Positions 7,697 through 16,051 of a stretch of DNA of 35,664 bases are shown one piece after another. Origin of the DNA: Bacteroidota bacterium (GTDB taxonomy: Bacteria > Bacteroidota > Ignavibacteria > Kapaibacteriales > UBA961); the NCBI GenBank assembly GCA_018266765.1, contig JAFDZU010000024.1:21619-57282 (forward strand), in the 5' to 3' direction. How positions within the stretch are numbered: the stretch's first letter is position 1; each line of letters starts with the position of its first letter. The translations under genes were made by a program, and so were the position numbers. The notes below the pieces were generated by a model. It had not been told where the DNA came from, searched no databases, and saw only the letters and a program-made list of their open reading frames with translations.

Positions 7697-9544
7697 CTAT
7701 TGTTTGATAAGCTGAAATACTTTCTGACTATTACCACTTTGAATTATTAGTCTATAAGTACCTGCCGCAAGTTTATCGGTAGGTAACTGTGATTCTTGTG
7801 TAGTGCTATTCCCAAATAACACTTTATCACCCAATAGATTATAAAGTGTAAAAGAATATGGAATTGAATTTGAACGAATAATAATAGTATTAGAAGCCGG
7901 GTTTGGATAGAGAATAGCATTCTCATCATCAGTTGTAATTTGGACAGAATTGATACTCTGCTTTTTATAACTTCTCACATCACTATAATCGCCCCAACCT
8001 GTTTTATTTCGTGCCCGAACTCTCCAATAATAATCCTGATTGGCTTTCAAATTAGAATGAATAAAATTGGTATCGGTAAGAGTAGAGTCACTAACCGACA
8101 TTTGAGAAAAAGTAAAATTTTCAGCTATCTGAAGTTGATATCCGTTTGGATTCTGAGAAGATTTATTCCAAAATAAAGTAATTTCGGCATCCTGAATTTC
8201 ACTTCCATTTGCCGGTGCAACTAATAGGCAGGGTGAAGGTATTTGCAAAGGGATGCTATAATGAAATGACCAAACATCACTATAATTTCCCCATCCTGTT
8301 TCATTTTTTGCCCGAACTCTCCAATAATATTCGTTACCGTCAATTACGTTATCAAAAACAAAATAAGTATTATTGGTAGTTTGTGTAGAAATCATATGAG
8401 TAAAGCCAACGTCTGAAGCCAATTCAAGCTCATAGGTGTCGCTACTTGGTTCTTTCGTCCACATTAGCTTTACAGAGTTCTCATTTTGAATACTTCGATT
8501 GTCTGGTGCAGATAAGCTAACCGGTAATGGTAAAGGCAAAGCTGTTGCAATTGGGCCTATATATTTTTTGGCAACAACTATATGATCATATAATACATCA
8601 TTTGCTGATGGATACGCAGTATTATTTGTAGAATAGTTCTTTATCCAAATGTAATTAAACACAACTGACGGATTATTTCTCCATTTAAATCCTTCAAAAG
8701 GAGCACCTGCCCCTTCATTAAAAATAGCTTCATTCCACGTTCCATTCGGAAATCCTTTCCCATAATGAGCAATTAATTGTCCGTTAATCCATAGCTTTAA
8801 TTCTCCCGAACTTTCACTTACCGGATTGTTTAGTTTTATCATAATTTCTATACAATTCCAAGCATTCATATCTATCGAAGCTGATGAATTTGGGCTAATA
8901 AATTCATTGCCATAATATTGACCTGCGTTCGGCCCTGATGTAAACGGTTTCATATCCGCCCAATAATTATAGAATCCAAACTTTGAAAATGCTTGTGCAC
9001 TTTTATTTGCCGCTCCTCTGATTTCTGTTCCCACAACAAAAGCTGAATCACCATTGGTGGGTATACTTCTTCCGGGAATATTGCATGACCAACAAGTATT
9101 TGCCGGGTTTGTTCCACCAATCCATACACCTGTATGATGAAATGTATGTGCATTATTAAATTTTACATAATACCTTACAAAAACCGAATCGGAAATCCCC
9201 GTAGAAAATTTCTTTAGAATATTTGCATCTTCATTTTTGTCGTTAGATGCGTTACTACTTTCAATTGTTGTTAGTTTCAACGATTGTTTCCCTGTACTAC
9301 CGATAGGTACCGAAGGGTCAAAAGTAATATGTGATACCATCTGCGATGTCTGATAGCCGGAAGAAGAGATCATTGTACTGATAGAATTTTGCTCAAACAT
9401 TTCAGAGAATACTACGTTTGGGTCAGATTCAATGTTGATATCACCCGGAAAGCTATTAGCAATTTGCCCCTTTAAAGGAGAAAGTAATACCAAAAACACT
9501 AACATCATAAACGTTAATTGTACAGAATTAGAAGAAGTTTTCAT
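7697..9544 (-). CDS. T9SS cargo: lectin/lyase-like domain, two fibronectin III domains, type A sorting domain
   Basis: 615 residues from ATG at 9544, chosen because GGAGG lies 6 nt upstream; a longer frame to 9619 lacks this support. Domains: signal peptide about 1-26; a roughly 300-residue jelly-roll-like module (VFVRYYVKFNNAHTFHHTGVWIG, LKLWINGQLIAHYGKG) resembling concanavalin A-type or polysaccharide-lyase folds; two fibronectin III repeats, each with the YYWRVRAxNxTGWGxYSDV signature; and a C-terminal T9SS type A sorting domain (ILYPNPASNTIII ... LPTDKLAAGTYRLII). The protein should be exported by Sec, moved across the outer membrane by T9SS and anchored or released. The substrate is unknown; binding or cleavage of polysaccharide is an inference. 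A perfect FNR-type box lies upstream (see 9625-9638). Confidence 0.88.
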   Translation of the reverse strand: MKTSSNSVQLTFMMLVFLVLLSPLKGQIANSFPGDINIESDPNVVFSEMFEQNSISTMISSSGYQTSQMVSHITFDPSVPIGSTGKQSLKLTTIESSNASNDKNEDANILKKFSTGISDSVFVRYYVKFNNAHTFHHTGVWIGGTNPANTCWSCNIPGRSIPTNGDSAFVVGTEIRGAANKSAQAFSKFGFYNYWADMKPFTSGPNAGQYYGNEFISPNSSASIDMNAWNCIEIMIKLNNPVSESSGELKLWINGQLIAHYGKGFPNGTWNEAIFNEGAGAPFEGFKWRNNPSVVFNYIWIKNYSTNNTAYPSANDVLYDHIVVAKKYIGPIATALPLPLPVSLSAPDNRSIQNENSVKLMWTKEPSSDTYELELASDVGFTHMISTQTTNNTYFVFDNVIDGNEYYWRVRAKNETGWGNYSDVWSFHYSIPLQIPSPCLLVAPANGSEIQDAEITLFWNKSSQNPNGYQLQIAENFTFSQMSVSDSTLTDTNFIHSNLKANQDYYWRVRARNKTGWGDYSDVRSYKKQSINSVQITTDDENAILYPNPASNTIIIRSNSIPYSFTLYNLLGDKVLFGNSTTQESQLPTDKLAAGTYRLIIQSGNSQKVFQLIKQ

Positions 9545-9594
9545 ATAACCTCCATAAATGAAAATAAAAAATGATATGATAAATTCGATGATTG

Positions 9595-9602
9595 CAAAAC
9601 TA
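9595..9602 (-). promoter_or_regulatory. Candidate -7 promoter element (TAGTTTTG)
   Basis: On the minus strand the sequence reads TAGTTTTG, a full match to the Bacteroidota -7 motif TAnnTTTG, 50 nt upstream of the start codon at 9544. A good -33 TTTG is not present at the usual distance, as expected for an activator-dependent promoter. Confidence 0.5.
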
Positions 9603-9624
9603 CATCCCCTCAAGAACATAAACC

Positions 9625-9638
9625 TTGATTCAAATCAA
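9625..9638. promoter_or_regulatory. Perfect FNR/CRP-type operator TTGAT-N4-ATCAA
   Basis: TTGATTCAAATCAA is an exact match to the FNR consensus TTGATnnnnATCAA, and the dyad extends to 9624-9639. Its centre (9631.5) lies about 41.5 nt upstream of the start site predicted from the -7 element at 9595-9602, the classic class II activator position. It overlaps the last codon and the stop codon of the adjacent Crp/Fnr-type regulator gene. Confidence 0.65.
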
Positions 9639-10177
9639 GATTTTAATAACCTTGATAAAGTTTCCGGTGCCATCCTCAAATAAGAAGCGATATATTTATT
9701 GGGGATTTCTTGGAAAACATGTGGACTGCGTCGTAATAAATTATAATATCTCTCTTCCGGTGTTTTACACAATAAGTCAATTTCTCTTTCTATATGTTGA
9801 TATAAAGTGACACTCAGGGCAGACATCCAAATCTGTCTTATTTCCTCGTCAATATCAATGATATGAAAAAAATCATCACGGTAAATTTGAACCAGTGTTG
9901 TCTTTTTAATTGCTTGAATACTAAACTTGGTAGGACAATTTCCAATAAACGAATCTAAAGCACTAATAAATGAACTCGGATAACCGAATCGCATAGTTTG
10001 TATATCATGTTCAAGATTTAGAAATACATGTAATGACCCTTTTTTAATAAAATAAAATCCTGTGGAATATTCACCTTCTTGAATGAGGTAATCATGACGG
10101 TGTAGCACTATCTCTTTTTTCCATTTTGTCGGGTAGCGAATATCAATTATCTCTTTTAATTGTTCTATTTGCTTCAT
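9635..10177 (-). CDS. Crp/Fnr-family transcriptional regulator with FNR-like recognition helix
   Basis: 180 residues. The N-terminal part (about 15-120) is a cyclic-nucleotide-binding-like jelly roll (LIQEGEYSTGFYFIKKGSLHVFL). A dimer helix and a short winged helix follow (IPNKYIASYLRMAPETLSRLLKS). The recognition helix reads ETLSR, the ExxSR signature that in FNR reads TTGAT half-sites. The N-terminal cysteine cluster of true FNR is absent (only two scattered Cys), so an Fe-S oxygen sensor is unlikely and the ligand is unknown. The C-terminus stops at the recognition helix, as is common for Bacteroidota members. Its own 3' end carries a perfect TTGAT-N4-ATCAA site in front of the downstream T9SS cargo gene, its likely target. 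Confidence 0.88.
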   Translation of the reverse strand: MKQIEQLKEIIDIRYPTKWKKEIVLHRHDYLIQEGEYSTGFYFIKKGSLHVFLNLEHDIQTMRFGYPSSFISALDSFIGNCPTKFSIQAIKKTTLVQIYRDDFFHIIDIDEEIRQIWMSALSVTLYQHIEREIDLLCKTPEERYYNLLRRSPHVFQEIPNKYIASYLRMAPETLSRLLKS

Positions 10178-10503
10178 TGTTAACTCTACATCAGTATAAA
10201 AATTTAAGTATAGATTAGTATTACTTATTGTATTAAAGACCTATAATGGCTTCTGCTGTATTCTTAGCAAAATGGATTAGTTGCATTGAGTGTTCATTTT
10301 TATCTATAAAGCCGTCGAAAATAGATTTGGTTACAATTCAAACGATAGAAATTAGTTGTTGAAATGTATTAGATTGAGACATAAAGTTTTAAATAAAGTA
10401 ATTTAAAGGATAATACCATTAACCGGTATTTTCCCATTTATTAATGCAATGACCAGTTTTTTTGTTATCCATAAGTACGGCTCATAATGCCATTCGGGTT
10501 ATT

Positions 10504-10682
10504 GTAGGGAAGAGGTATATGGGATTCTGTTTGTAATTTAAATGATATGACCTATAATATTCCTACGACGAAAAGAACAGACCATAACTCATTAGATTCA
10601 TTTTGGGAACCTATATATGACAACGTGGAAAAACCTAGGTGCACATGAAAAAAGCAGACTTTTAACACGTCGTCTTTTTTTT
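10504..10682 (+). ncRNA. Candidate structured small RNA upstream of an orphan terminator
   Basis: The plus strand folds locally: GTAGGGA (10504-10510) pairs with TTCCTAC (10560-10566), and inside it AGGTATAT (10513-10520) pairs with ATATGACCT (10545-10553) with one bulge. About 80 nt further on lies an intrinsic terminator with no coding gene upstream on this strand. Length and context would suit a 6S-like or other regulatory RNA, but I recognise no known family (tmRNA, RNase P and SRP signature sequences are absent). The 5' end is a guess. Confidence 0.3.
10648..10682 (+). terminator. Orphan intrinsic terminator
   Basis: AAAAAAGCAGAC (10648-10659) pairs with GTCGTCTTTTTT (10669-10680) at 10 of 12 positions around a 9-nt loop, with T continuing to 10682. 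No gene ends upstream on the plus strand. Confidence 0.6.
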
Positions 10683-10868
10683 AATGATAAGCTTTAGAGA
10701 TAATTTTACATATTTACATCAAGAACACAGTAAGTAAGGGATAATTTGGAGTGTCACAAATTCAAACCTTTTTCAGTACGTTGGAGGGTTCATACCAAGA
10801 AGCTATTTCGAAAATTTAGCGTATTTTGCAGAAAAAAATAGAAACCGTCATTATTTGATAATAACATA

Positions 10869-11702
10869 ATGCAGACTCAACTTTTAGATTTACGATTACA
10901 AATCGCCGAAGCAGTGGCGGCTTTGCGGCTAAGAACTTCCGCTTCGCCGACCGTTGGGATAATTCTTGGTACAGGACTCGGACGTATGGCACATGAAATT
11001 TCCGCAGAAGCCGTAATTCCCTACGAGGAAATTCCGCACTTCCCGCTTTCAACTGTAGAATCTCATACCGGAAAGCTGATTATCGGTACGCTTTCGGGCA
11101 AGACTGTGGTAGCGATGCAAGGAAGATTCCATTATTACGAGGGATATTCGATGAAGCAAATCACGTTTCCTATCCGAGTAATGAAGGCGTTAGGTGTGGA
11201 AACATTGCTTATTTCGAATGCGTGCGGCGCATTAAACCCGTTGTACCGCAAAGCAGATATCATGCTGATGGATGACCATATCAATTTAATTGGCGATAAC
11301 CCGCTTATTGGTGCAAATGATAATTCGCTCGGTGTTCGTTTCCCTGACATGAGCGAGCCGTATTCACAGCGTTTAATTACAATGGCTGAAGTAATTGCAC
11401 TCGAACAAGCAATAAAACTGCAAAAAGGAGTGTATGTGGCAGTGGCAGGCCCAAATCTCGAAACACGTGCTGAATATCGTTTTCTGCGGACAATCGGCGC
11501 AGACGTGGTGGGAATGAGCACAATCCCCGAGAATATCGTAGCTCGCCATGCAGGAATGGAAGTTCTCGGACTTTCAATTGTAACCGATGAATGTTTCCCC
11601 GACGCTTTGCATCCTGTTTCGGTGGCTGAAATTATAGAAACCGCAGGAAAAGCAGAGCCGCTCCTCACTAAGTTATTAGTAGAACTTGTTGGGAGATTGT
11701 AG
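10869..11702 (+). CDS. punA: Purine nucleoside phosphorylase, trimeric type
   Basis: 277 residues, the normal length. It catalyses phosphorolysis of purine (deoxy)nucleosides to base and (deoxy)ribose-1-phosphate in cytosolic purine salvage. Signatures: the phosphate loop ILGTGLGRM (about 32-40), GRFHYYEGY (85-93), SNACGALNP (116-124), GPNLETRAE (194-202, base-site Glu198), VGMSTIPE (214-221, Met216) and IVTDEC (237-242). The last motif has Asp240 where classic 6-oxopurine-specific enzymes have Asn, so specificity may be wider or shifted toward 6-aminopurines. It is monocistronic, and its end converges on the S8 protease gene with only 43 bp between and no obvious terminator. Confidence 0.92.
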   Translation: MQTQLLDLRLQIAEAVAALRLRTSASPTVGIILGTGLGRMAHEISAEAVIPYEEIPHFPLSTVESHTGKLIIGTLSGKTVVAMQGRFHYYEGYSMKQITFPIRVMKALGVETLLISNACGALNPLYRKADIMLMDDHINLIGDNPLIGANDNSLGVRFPDMSEPYSQRLITMAEVIALEQAIKLQKGVYVAVAGPNLETRAEYRFLRTIGADVVGMSTIPENIVARHAGMEVLGLSIVTDECFPDALHPVSVAEIIETAGKAEPLLTKLLVELVGRL

Positions 11703-11745
11703 GATATCTTTTGTGTTATATCTTTCTAGAACGTTACTTATTCTA

Positions 11746-14643
11746 TTACCTCACAACAAACAACGGTAATACCATTGTTTGTCCGGACGAACGCAAACGG
11801 ACAAAATACGCAGTCTGTGCAATATCCAAATCCATGCTGAATGGTTCGGTGTACTCACCAGCAAGTACGGTTTCATCCTTCAATGTTTTGAGGATAATTC
11901 CCAGTGAATTTACGATGTCAATTTTAACAAATGAATTTTCGGAAAGGGCATATTGTACCATAAATTTACTATCACTCGATACATTCGGATATACAGACAA
12001 CAGTTGAGGAGTTTTTGGCAACGGCTCAAATATAAATCCGTCAGAAAGTTTAGTCTCTTTTGCAGTTTGGCGTGCTTGTGAAATGACCGCACGCAAATTA
12101 TCCGTTTTATCTGCAGCACCGATAGCAAAGCCCACGCGAACAGTTTCACCACGCAGAAGATTCATCGGGCCAGCGCCGATTACCATCGAAATATCGGTAG
12201 GATTAGAAGCCCTTCGCCCTATTCCGCTTGAGAGCATTTGCCATTTAATAGCACGAGTAAACCCTCCGTAGATACTGGGATTGCCCGGAGTTGAGCCGTC
12301 ATTATCTGCGGCAAAAAAGTTTAATTTTTGGTTGCTGAGTAGTGCCACAGCTACAGCCGGAAGCGTGTCGGGTTTTAGGCAATACGCATAACCAAAACCA
12401 TCCTGTTCATCTAATCTGACTATATTGTTTTGTCCTGATGTACCGATGTCCCAATCGAAGTATAATCCGGCGTGAAGCGTGGTAAAATCACGCGGCGAAG
12501 TATTGGTAATATCATAAGTAACTATCACAAAATCATCCTTACCCGTTCCCGAGAATTGATACGCATTATGTTTTACGCTTACGCCGACATCGGTAGAATC
12601 ATCAAGGTCTGCAAACTCAGCCGAACCGTCTTCGAGAGCGACAATTCCGGGCATTTTTACCGTAAATGACTTTTTCAGTTTAAATGAATTGTCTTGTGAA
12701 TTTGCATCAAACGACGACCGCGCCACATTCGAGAGACGGTCTTTGGAAGTGCCAACCATCAATGCACCTTCAAACAGTAGGTTCGATTTATTTTTATAGA
12801 TAAAACCGTCGCCTTGAAAATTTGCAGGAAAATCATTGAACCCGATATTTCCAATGCTGTTGAATGTAACGGTAATATTATTGGCAACCATAGTCCGATA
12901 GGTCGGATTCACCGTAAGAGCAAAAATTGACGTGGAAATACTTCCTATAGAATCCCGGAAATCAAGACGGATTTCCATGTTGTAGTTTTCGGGTGAATTA
13001 GCCGGAACAGTAAAGACTATAGGCACAGCAATATCATGTTCTTCGAGTGTTGCAAAATTCCCTGCATTAATAGTTTTAGGGGAGAAAACAATACCCATGC
13101 CATCAGGAAATTTCGGCTCGATAATAAGGTTTTGAATTGGTGCCAAGATATTTTTGAGAGTCAAACGAACTTCGACTTGCTCGCCAATTTCGAGCAGACC
13201 ATCGCCATTTGCATCGGTAACTTTATATCGTGAAAGAAGAGTTGCACGAGTATTATTTTCGGAAATTGCTCTTAAAGCATTCACTCTTCCACGTCCAATG
13301 TATCCGGCGCGGTCTGGATTGATTGAGTCAATATTATCGGCGGTTGCCTTAATTTGTTCTTTAATTTGAATCGGTGAATAATTCGGGAATTTCTGGCGAA
13401 CCATTGCCGCAACTCCTGCAACACATGGAGTTGCCATCGAAGTTCCACTCATGCTTCCATAACTGTTATTCGGTAATGTAGAGTAAATAGAACTCCCCGG
13501 AGCAGAAACATCTACCGTTCGATTGAAGTTTGAATATCCTGCAATAATATCATCTCTCGTGGTAGCGGCTACTGATAATACTCCCGGATACGAAGCCGGA
13601 TAAAACGCTATATTTATTCCGTCATTTCCTGCCGCCGCCACTATCATTGCTCCAAGTGAAATTGATGTAGCAGTGATTTCTCCTTCAGCTTTTGAAGGAG
13701 TAGAACTTCCCCAACTGCAACTAATTACTTTTGCTCCCATTGTAGCCGCATACAGCATACCGTCGTAACCATTTTCAATAGAGGAACTTCCGTTGTCTTT
13801 ACCGATTTTGACCGGTAGGATGCGTACATATCGGGCAGTTCCTGCTATTCCGATAGCATTATTCACAACTGCGGCGGCAATTCCCGAACAGTGTGTTCCG
13901 TGAGGATGCCCGGGCAAGGATTCGTTATCTTGTCCGCTTGGCGAAGTCGAACTGACAAAATCCCAACCATGCCAATCATCAATAAAGCCGTTCCCATCAT
14001 CATCAATATTATTCGTTTGCTTATCGCGCCCTTGGGAATCGGTGCCTGTCTCTCCCGGGTTTGTATAGATATTTGCGGCAAGGTCTTCGTGATTGAAATC
14101 TACTCCTGTATCAACGATTGCAAGTAAAATCGGCGCAGTATCCGGCGGAAAAGCATCCCATGCTTCGATAGCTTTCACAGCTTGGACATTATATTGCCTT
14201 GCAAGAAATTCCGGGTCATTTGGCTCAAAAACAAGAGTATGTTCGGGCATGGGTTCGGCATATTCAATATTTGGGTTTGCCGCAATTTTCCGTGCAAGTA
14301 GTTCTATATCAATAGAATGTGAACAGTCAATAACAGAAATCAGCGAAAGATTTTCGGATAAAGACAGCGTGGATTTACGTAATGATGATTGCAACTCTGC
14401 TTCGCGTTTGGCTACTGCTTGGAGATTGGAATTGCTCACATAGCCATGAGTGGTATGACTGCCGAGAAGTGTGGTAAATTCCGGTATTTCTCCTGCTCGT
14501 CCGCCTGCCAGCCATTTAATGGCAAGTTCAGAGTTATATTTGAATTTTACGATAAGCACACCCGGTTTTATTGCGGCAAAACCGACCGATGAACTACTTA
14601 TGATAATCGCACAAAGTACAAAAAACAGTCGAGTGATTTTCAT
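11746..14643 (-). CDS. Large secreted subtilisin-like S8 protease with T9SS-like C-terminus
   Basis: 965 residues. Signal peptide 1-24 (ending VGFAA). An N-terminal prodomain-like segment (about 25-140, ANPNIEYAEPM) is followed by the S8 catalytic domain about 150-455. All catalytic residues are present: Asp178 (IVDTGVD), His248 (GHPHGTH), oxyanion Asn340 (AAAGND) and Ser402 (GTSMATP). A run NNIDDDGNGFIDDWHGWDF (about 211-229) is a calcium-binding insert typical of these proteases. Beta-sandwich domains follow (about 480-880). The last 80 residues (SVYPNVSSDSKF ... YALSENSFVKIDIVNSLG) resemble a T9SS type A or FlgD-like C-terminal domain. It is probably exported and degrades extracellular protein. 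It lies downstream of the cytochrome b-like and PD40/OmpA genes on the same strand. Confidence 0.9.
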   Translation of the reverse strand: MKITRLFFVLCAIIISSSSVGFAAIKPGVLIVKFKYNSELAIKWLAGGRAGEIPEFTTLLGSHTTHGYVSNSNLQAVAKREAELQSSLRKSTLSLSENLSLISVIDCSHSIDIELLARKIAANPNIEYAEPMPEHTLVFEPNDPEFLARQYNVQAVKAIEAWDAFPPDTAPILLAIVDTGVDFNHEDLAANIYTNPGETGTDSQGRDKQTNNIDDDGNGFIDDWHGWDFVSSTSPSGQDNESLPGHPHGTHCSGIAAAVVNNAIGIAGTARYVRILPVKIGKDNGSSSIENGYDGMLYAATMGAKVISCSWGSSTPSKAEGEITATSISLGAMIVAAAGNDGINIAFYPASYPGVLSVAATTRDDIIAGYSNFNRTVDVSAPGSSIYSTLPNNSYGSMSGTSMATPCVAGVAAMVRQKFPNYSPIQIKEQIKATADNIDSINPDRAGYIGRGRVNALRAISENNTRATLLSRYKVTDANGDGLLEIGEQVEVRLTLKNILAPIQNLIIEPKFPDGMGIVFSPKTINAGNFATLEEHDIAVPIVFTVPANSPENYNMEIRLDFRDSIGSISTSIFALTVNPTYRTMVANNITVTFNSIGNIGFNDFPANFQGDGFIYKNKSNLLFEGALMVGTSKDRLSNVARSSFDANSQDNSFKLKKSFTVKMPGIVALEDGSAEFADLDDSTDVGVSVKHNAYQFSGTGKDDFVIVTYDITNTSPRDFTTLHAGLYFDWDIGTSGQNNIVRLDEQDGFGYAYCLKPDTLPAVAVALLSNQKLNFFAADNDGSTPGNPSIYGGFTRAIKWQMLSSGIGRRASNPTDISMVIGAGPMNLLRGETVRVGFAIGAADKTDNLRAVISQARQTAKETKLSDGFIFEPLPKTPQLLSVYPNVSSDSKFMVQYALSENSFVKIDIVNSLGIILKTLKDETVLAGEYTEPFSMDLDIAQTAYFVRLRSSGQTMVLPLFVVR

Positions 14644-14792
14644 GGCGAATCTTCCTATTGAAACTAAGAGAAATTTTATAATTTATGTACGGCGAATTAC
14701 TGAAACTATTGCTCAAATTCACAAAAAATACTATTTACTTATTTTTATATCACTTAAATACGGTTTTAAGTTATTATGAACTGCTCGTCCAT

Positions 14793-16004
14793 TCACCGTA
14801 ACAGTCCGCTGATTCCAAACCCAAACGCAAGTATCAGCAGCAAAGCTCCGCTAACCCACATCGTAATTCTTTTGTGTTTAGAACCGACTCCAACAAATGG
14901 AAGCAGAATCCAAAATCCGCACCAAATCACCATAAACAGGGCGGCTAAATCCATCGGGAATACACGCAAAATCTGAAACCCGGGCAGAAAATACCAACTT
15001 GGACGCAAAGTAGCCGCACCACTTATTGCTTTGCTCACATCTGCCGGTAATCGCTCGGCATAATTCCCAAACGGAACAAAGACACTTGCTCCAACTGCCA
15101 ATATTACAACAGCTACGACTAACCTTGATATGTACGAAAATTGACTTGGCGGAGTGTCGGTGCTTAATTTATGTGCTAATCGAACAACCGAACGAAACAT
15201 CCAAATAATGATAATAGGACTAATAAGAATATGCACAATAAACATTCTCGGCAAAGTAGCCGGCCCGAGAATAGTTCCGCCTCGAATAATAGCGGCAAAT
15301 GTTTCCCCCAAAGGAATATAACTAACAGCACTCAGAACAATTTGAGCCGAAACATACCCAAGAATATTCCATGGTAAAACATGACCACTAAAAGCCGAAA
15401 ACAACGCAACAGCAATAATACCAAGTGTTTGAAACCACACTAATTCAAATGGCGCACGATACCCACGCCGAAAGAACACCACCACAAACGCAACAACCAA
15501 ACATCCGATAAAGCAATGAACGCTCAAAATATGGATTCCACGAATAATAGCTCCAAAAGGGATTTGTTGCATAATCCCTCGTTCAACGCTTGCCGTTGCT
15601 GCGCTGACGGTAAGAATTTGCCCTTGTTCGTCGCGCATTATTTGGATGTTTGATAGTTTATCGGCAGGAAATTCAACGCTGTCGGCGGAGCGAATCGGAA
15701 GTAACAGCATTTCATTTGCCATACAAATTGTATCAGAATTAACCACGACAGTTTGTAATGCACGAGCCATCGCAAGCGGTTTGTTCTGTTGGTATTGTGG
15801 CCTGGCTGAAGGTTCGTAATTGAGCGAAAGAAGAATTCCCGTAATAACAAGAACGCCCAGAAATACTCCGGCAAGACGCATCGTATCAAGCCACAAAGCA
15901 GGTAATTGTACAGTTTTACTACTCAGAGGAAATGGAGATTTTCCCAAACGAATGCGCCACCAGAGCTTACTATTACGAAGCGAAGTTTGAAGTGCTGATG
16001 GCAT
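14793..16004 (-). CDS. Aberrant cytochrome b/b6-like membrane protein lacking one heme ligand pair
   Basis: 403 residues with about eight membrane helices, covering both the b6-like N-terminal part and the subunit IV-like C-terminal part. Matches to cytochrome b are clear: IMQQIPFGAIIRGIH, APFELVW, SGHVLPWNILGYVSAQI, GPATLPRMFIVH and PSWYFLPGFQILR. Ungapped alignment to b6 by eye keeps His158 (helix B) and His258 (helix D), one heme pair. The second helix B ligand position is Ala172, and the helix D one is Ser272/Val273, so the other pair is absent. The Qo motif is PSWY (335-338), not PEWY. About 60 extra residues (about 70-132) sit in the loop between helices A and B. No Rieske or cytochrome c gene is adjacent. 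It starts 47 bp after the PD40/OmpA gene, probably in one operon. Confidence 0.85.
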   Translation of the reverse strand: MPSALQTSLRNSKLWWRIRLGKSPFPLSSKTVQLPALWLDTMRLAGVFLGVLVITGILLSLNYEPSARPQYQQNKPLAMARALQTVVVNSDTICMANEMLLLPIRSADSVEFPADKLSNIQIMRDEQGQILTVSAATASVERGIMQQIPFGAIIRGIHILSVHCFIGCLVVAFVVVFFRRGYRAPFELVWFQTLGIIAVALFSAFSGHVLPWNILGYVSAQIVLSAVSYIPLGETFAAIIRGGTILGPATLPRMFIVHILISPIIIIWMFRSVVRLAHKLSTDTPPSQFSYISRLVVAVVILAVGASVFVPFGNYAERLPADVSKAISGAATLRPSWYFLPGFQILRVFPMDLAALFMVIWCGFWILLPFVGVGSKHKRITMWVSGALLLILAFGFGISGLLR

Positions 16005-16051
16005 AAATTTATAGTAAAATGGACTGTGATTACTCTAAATATTACAGTTAG

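Larger units (their letters stand above)
10178..10868. other. 690-bp gene-free region between regulator and purine nucleoside phosphorylase
   Basis: No open frame with coding character is seen on either strand. The left 300 bp is plain AT-rich sequence presumably holding the promoter of the regulator. The middle holds a foldable segment and an intrinsic terminator on the plus strand (10504-10682). The last 180 bp should carry the promoter of the phosphorylase gene; TATTTTG at about 10829-10835 is near the -7 consensus but imperfect. Confidence 0.6.

Noticed and set aside
10504-10682. Assignment as tmRNA, RNase P RNA or SRP RNA
   Set aside because: None of their conserved core sequences are visible, so only an unnamed candidate is kept.
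11135-11668. Minus-strand 177-codon frame inside purine nucleoside phosphorylase
   Set aside because: Mirror of a clear coding sequence; Ser/Ile-rich translation with no recognisable domain.
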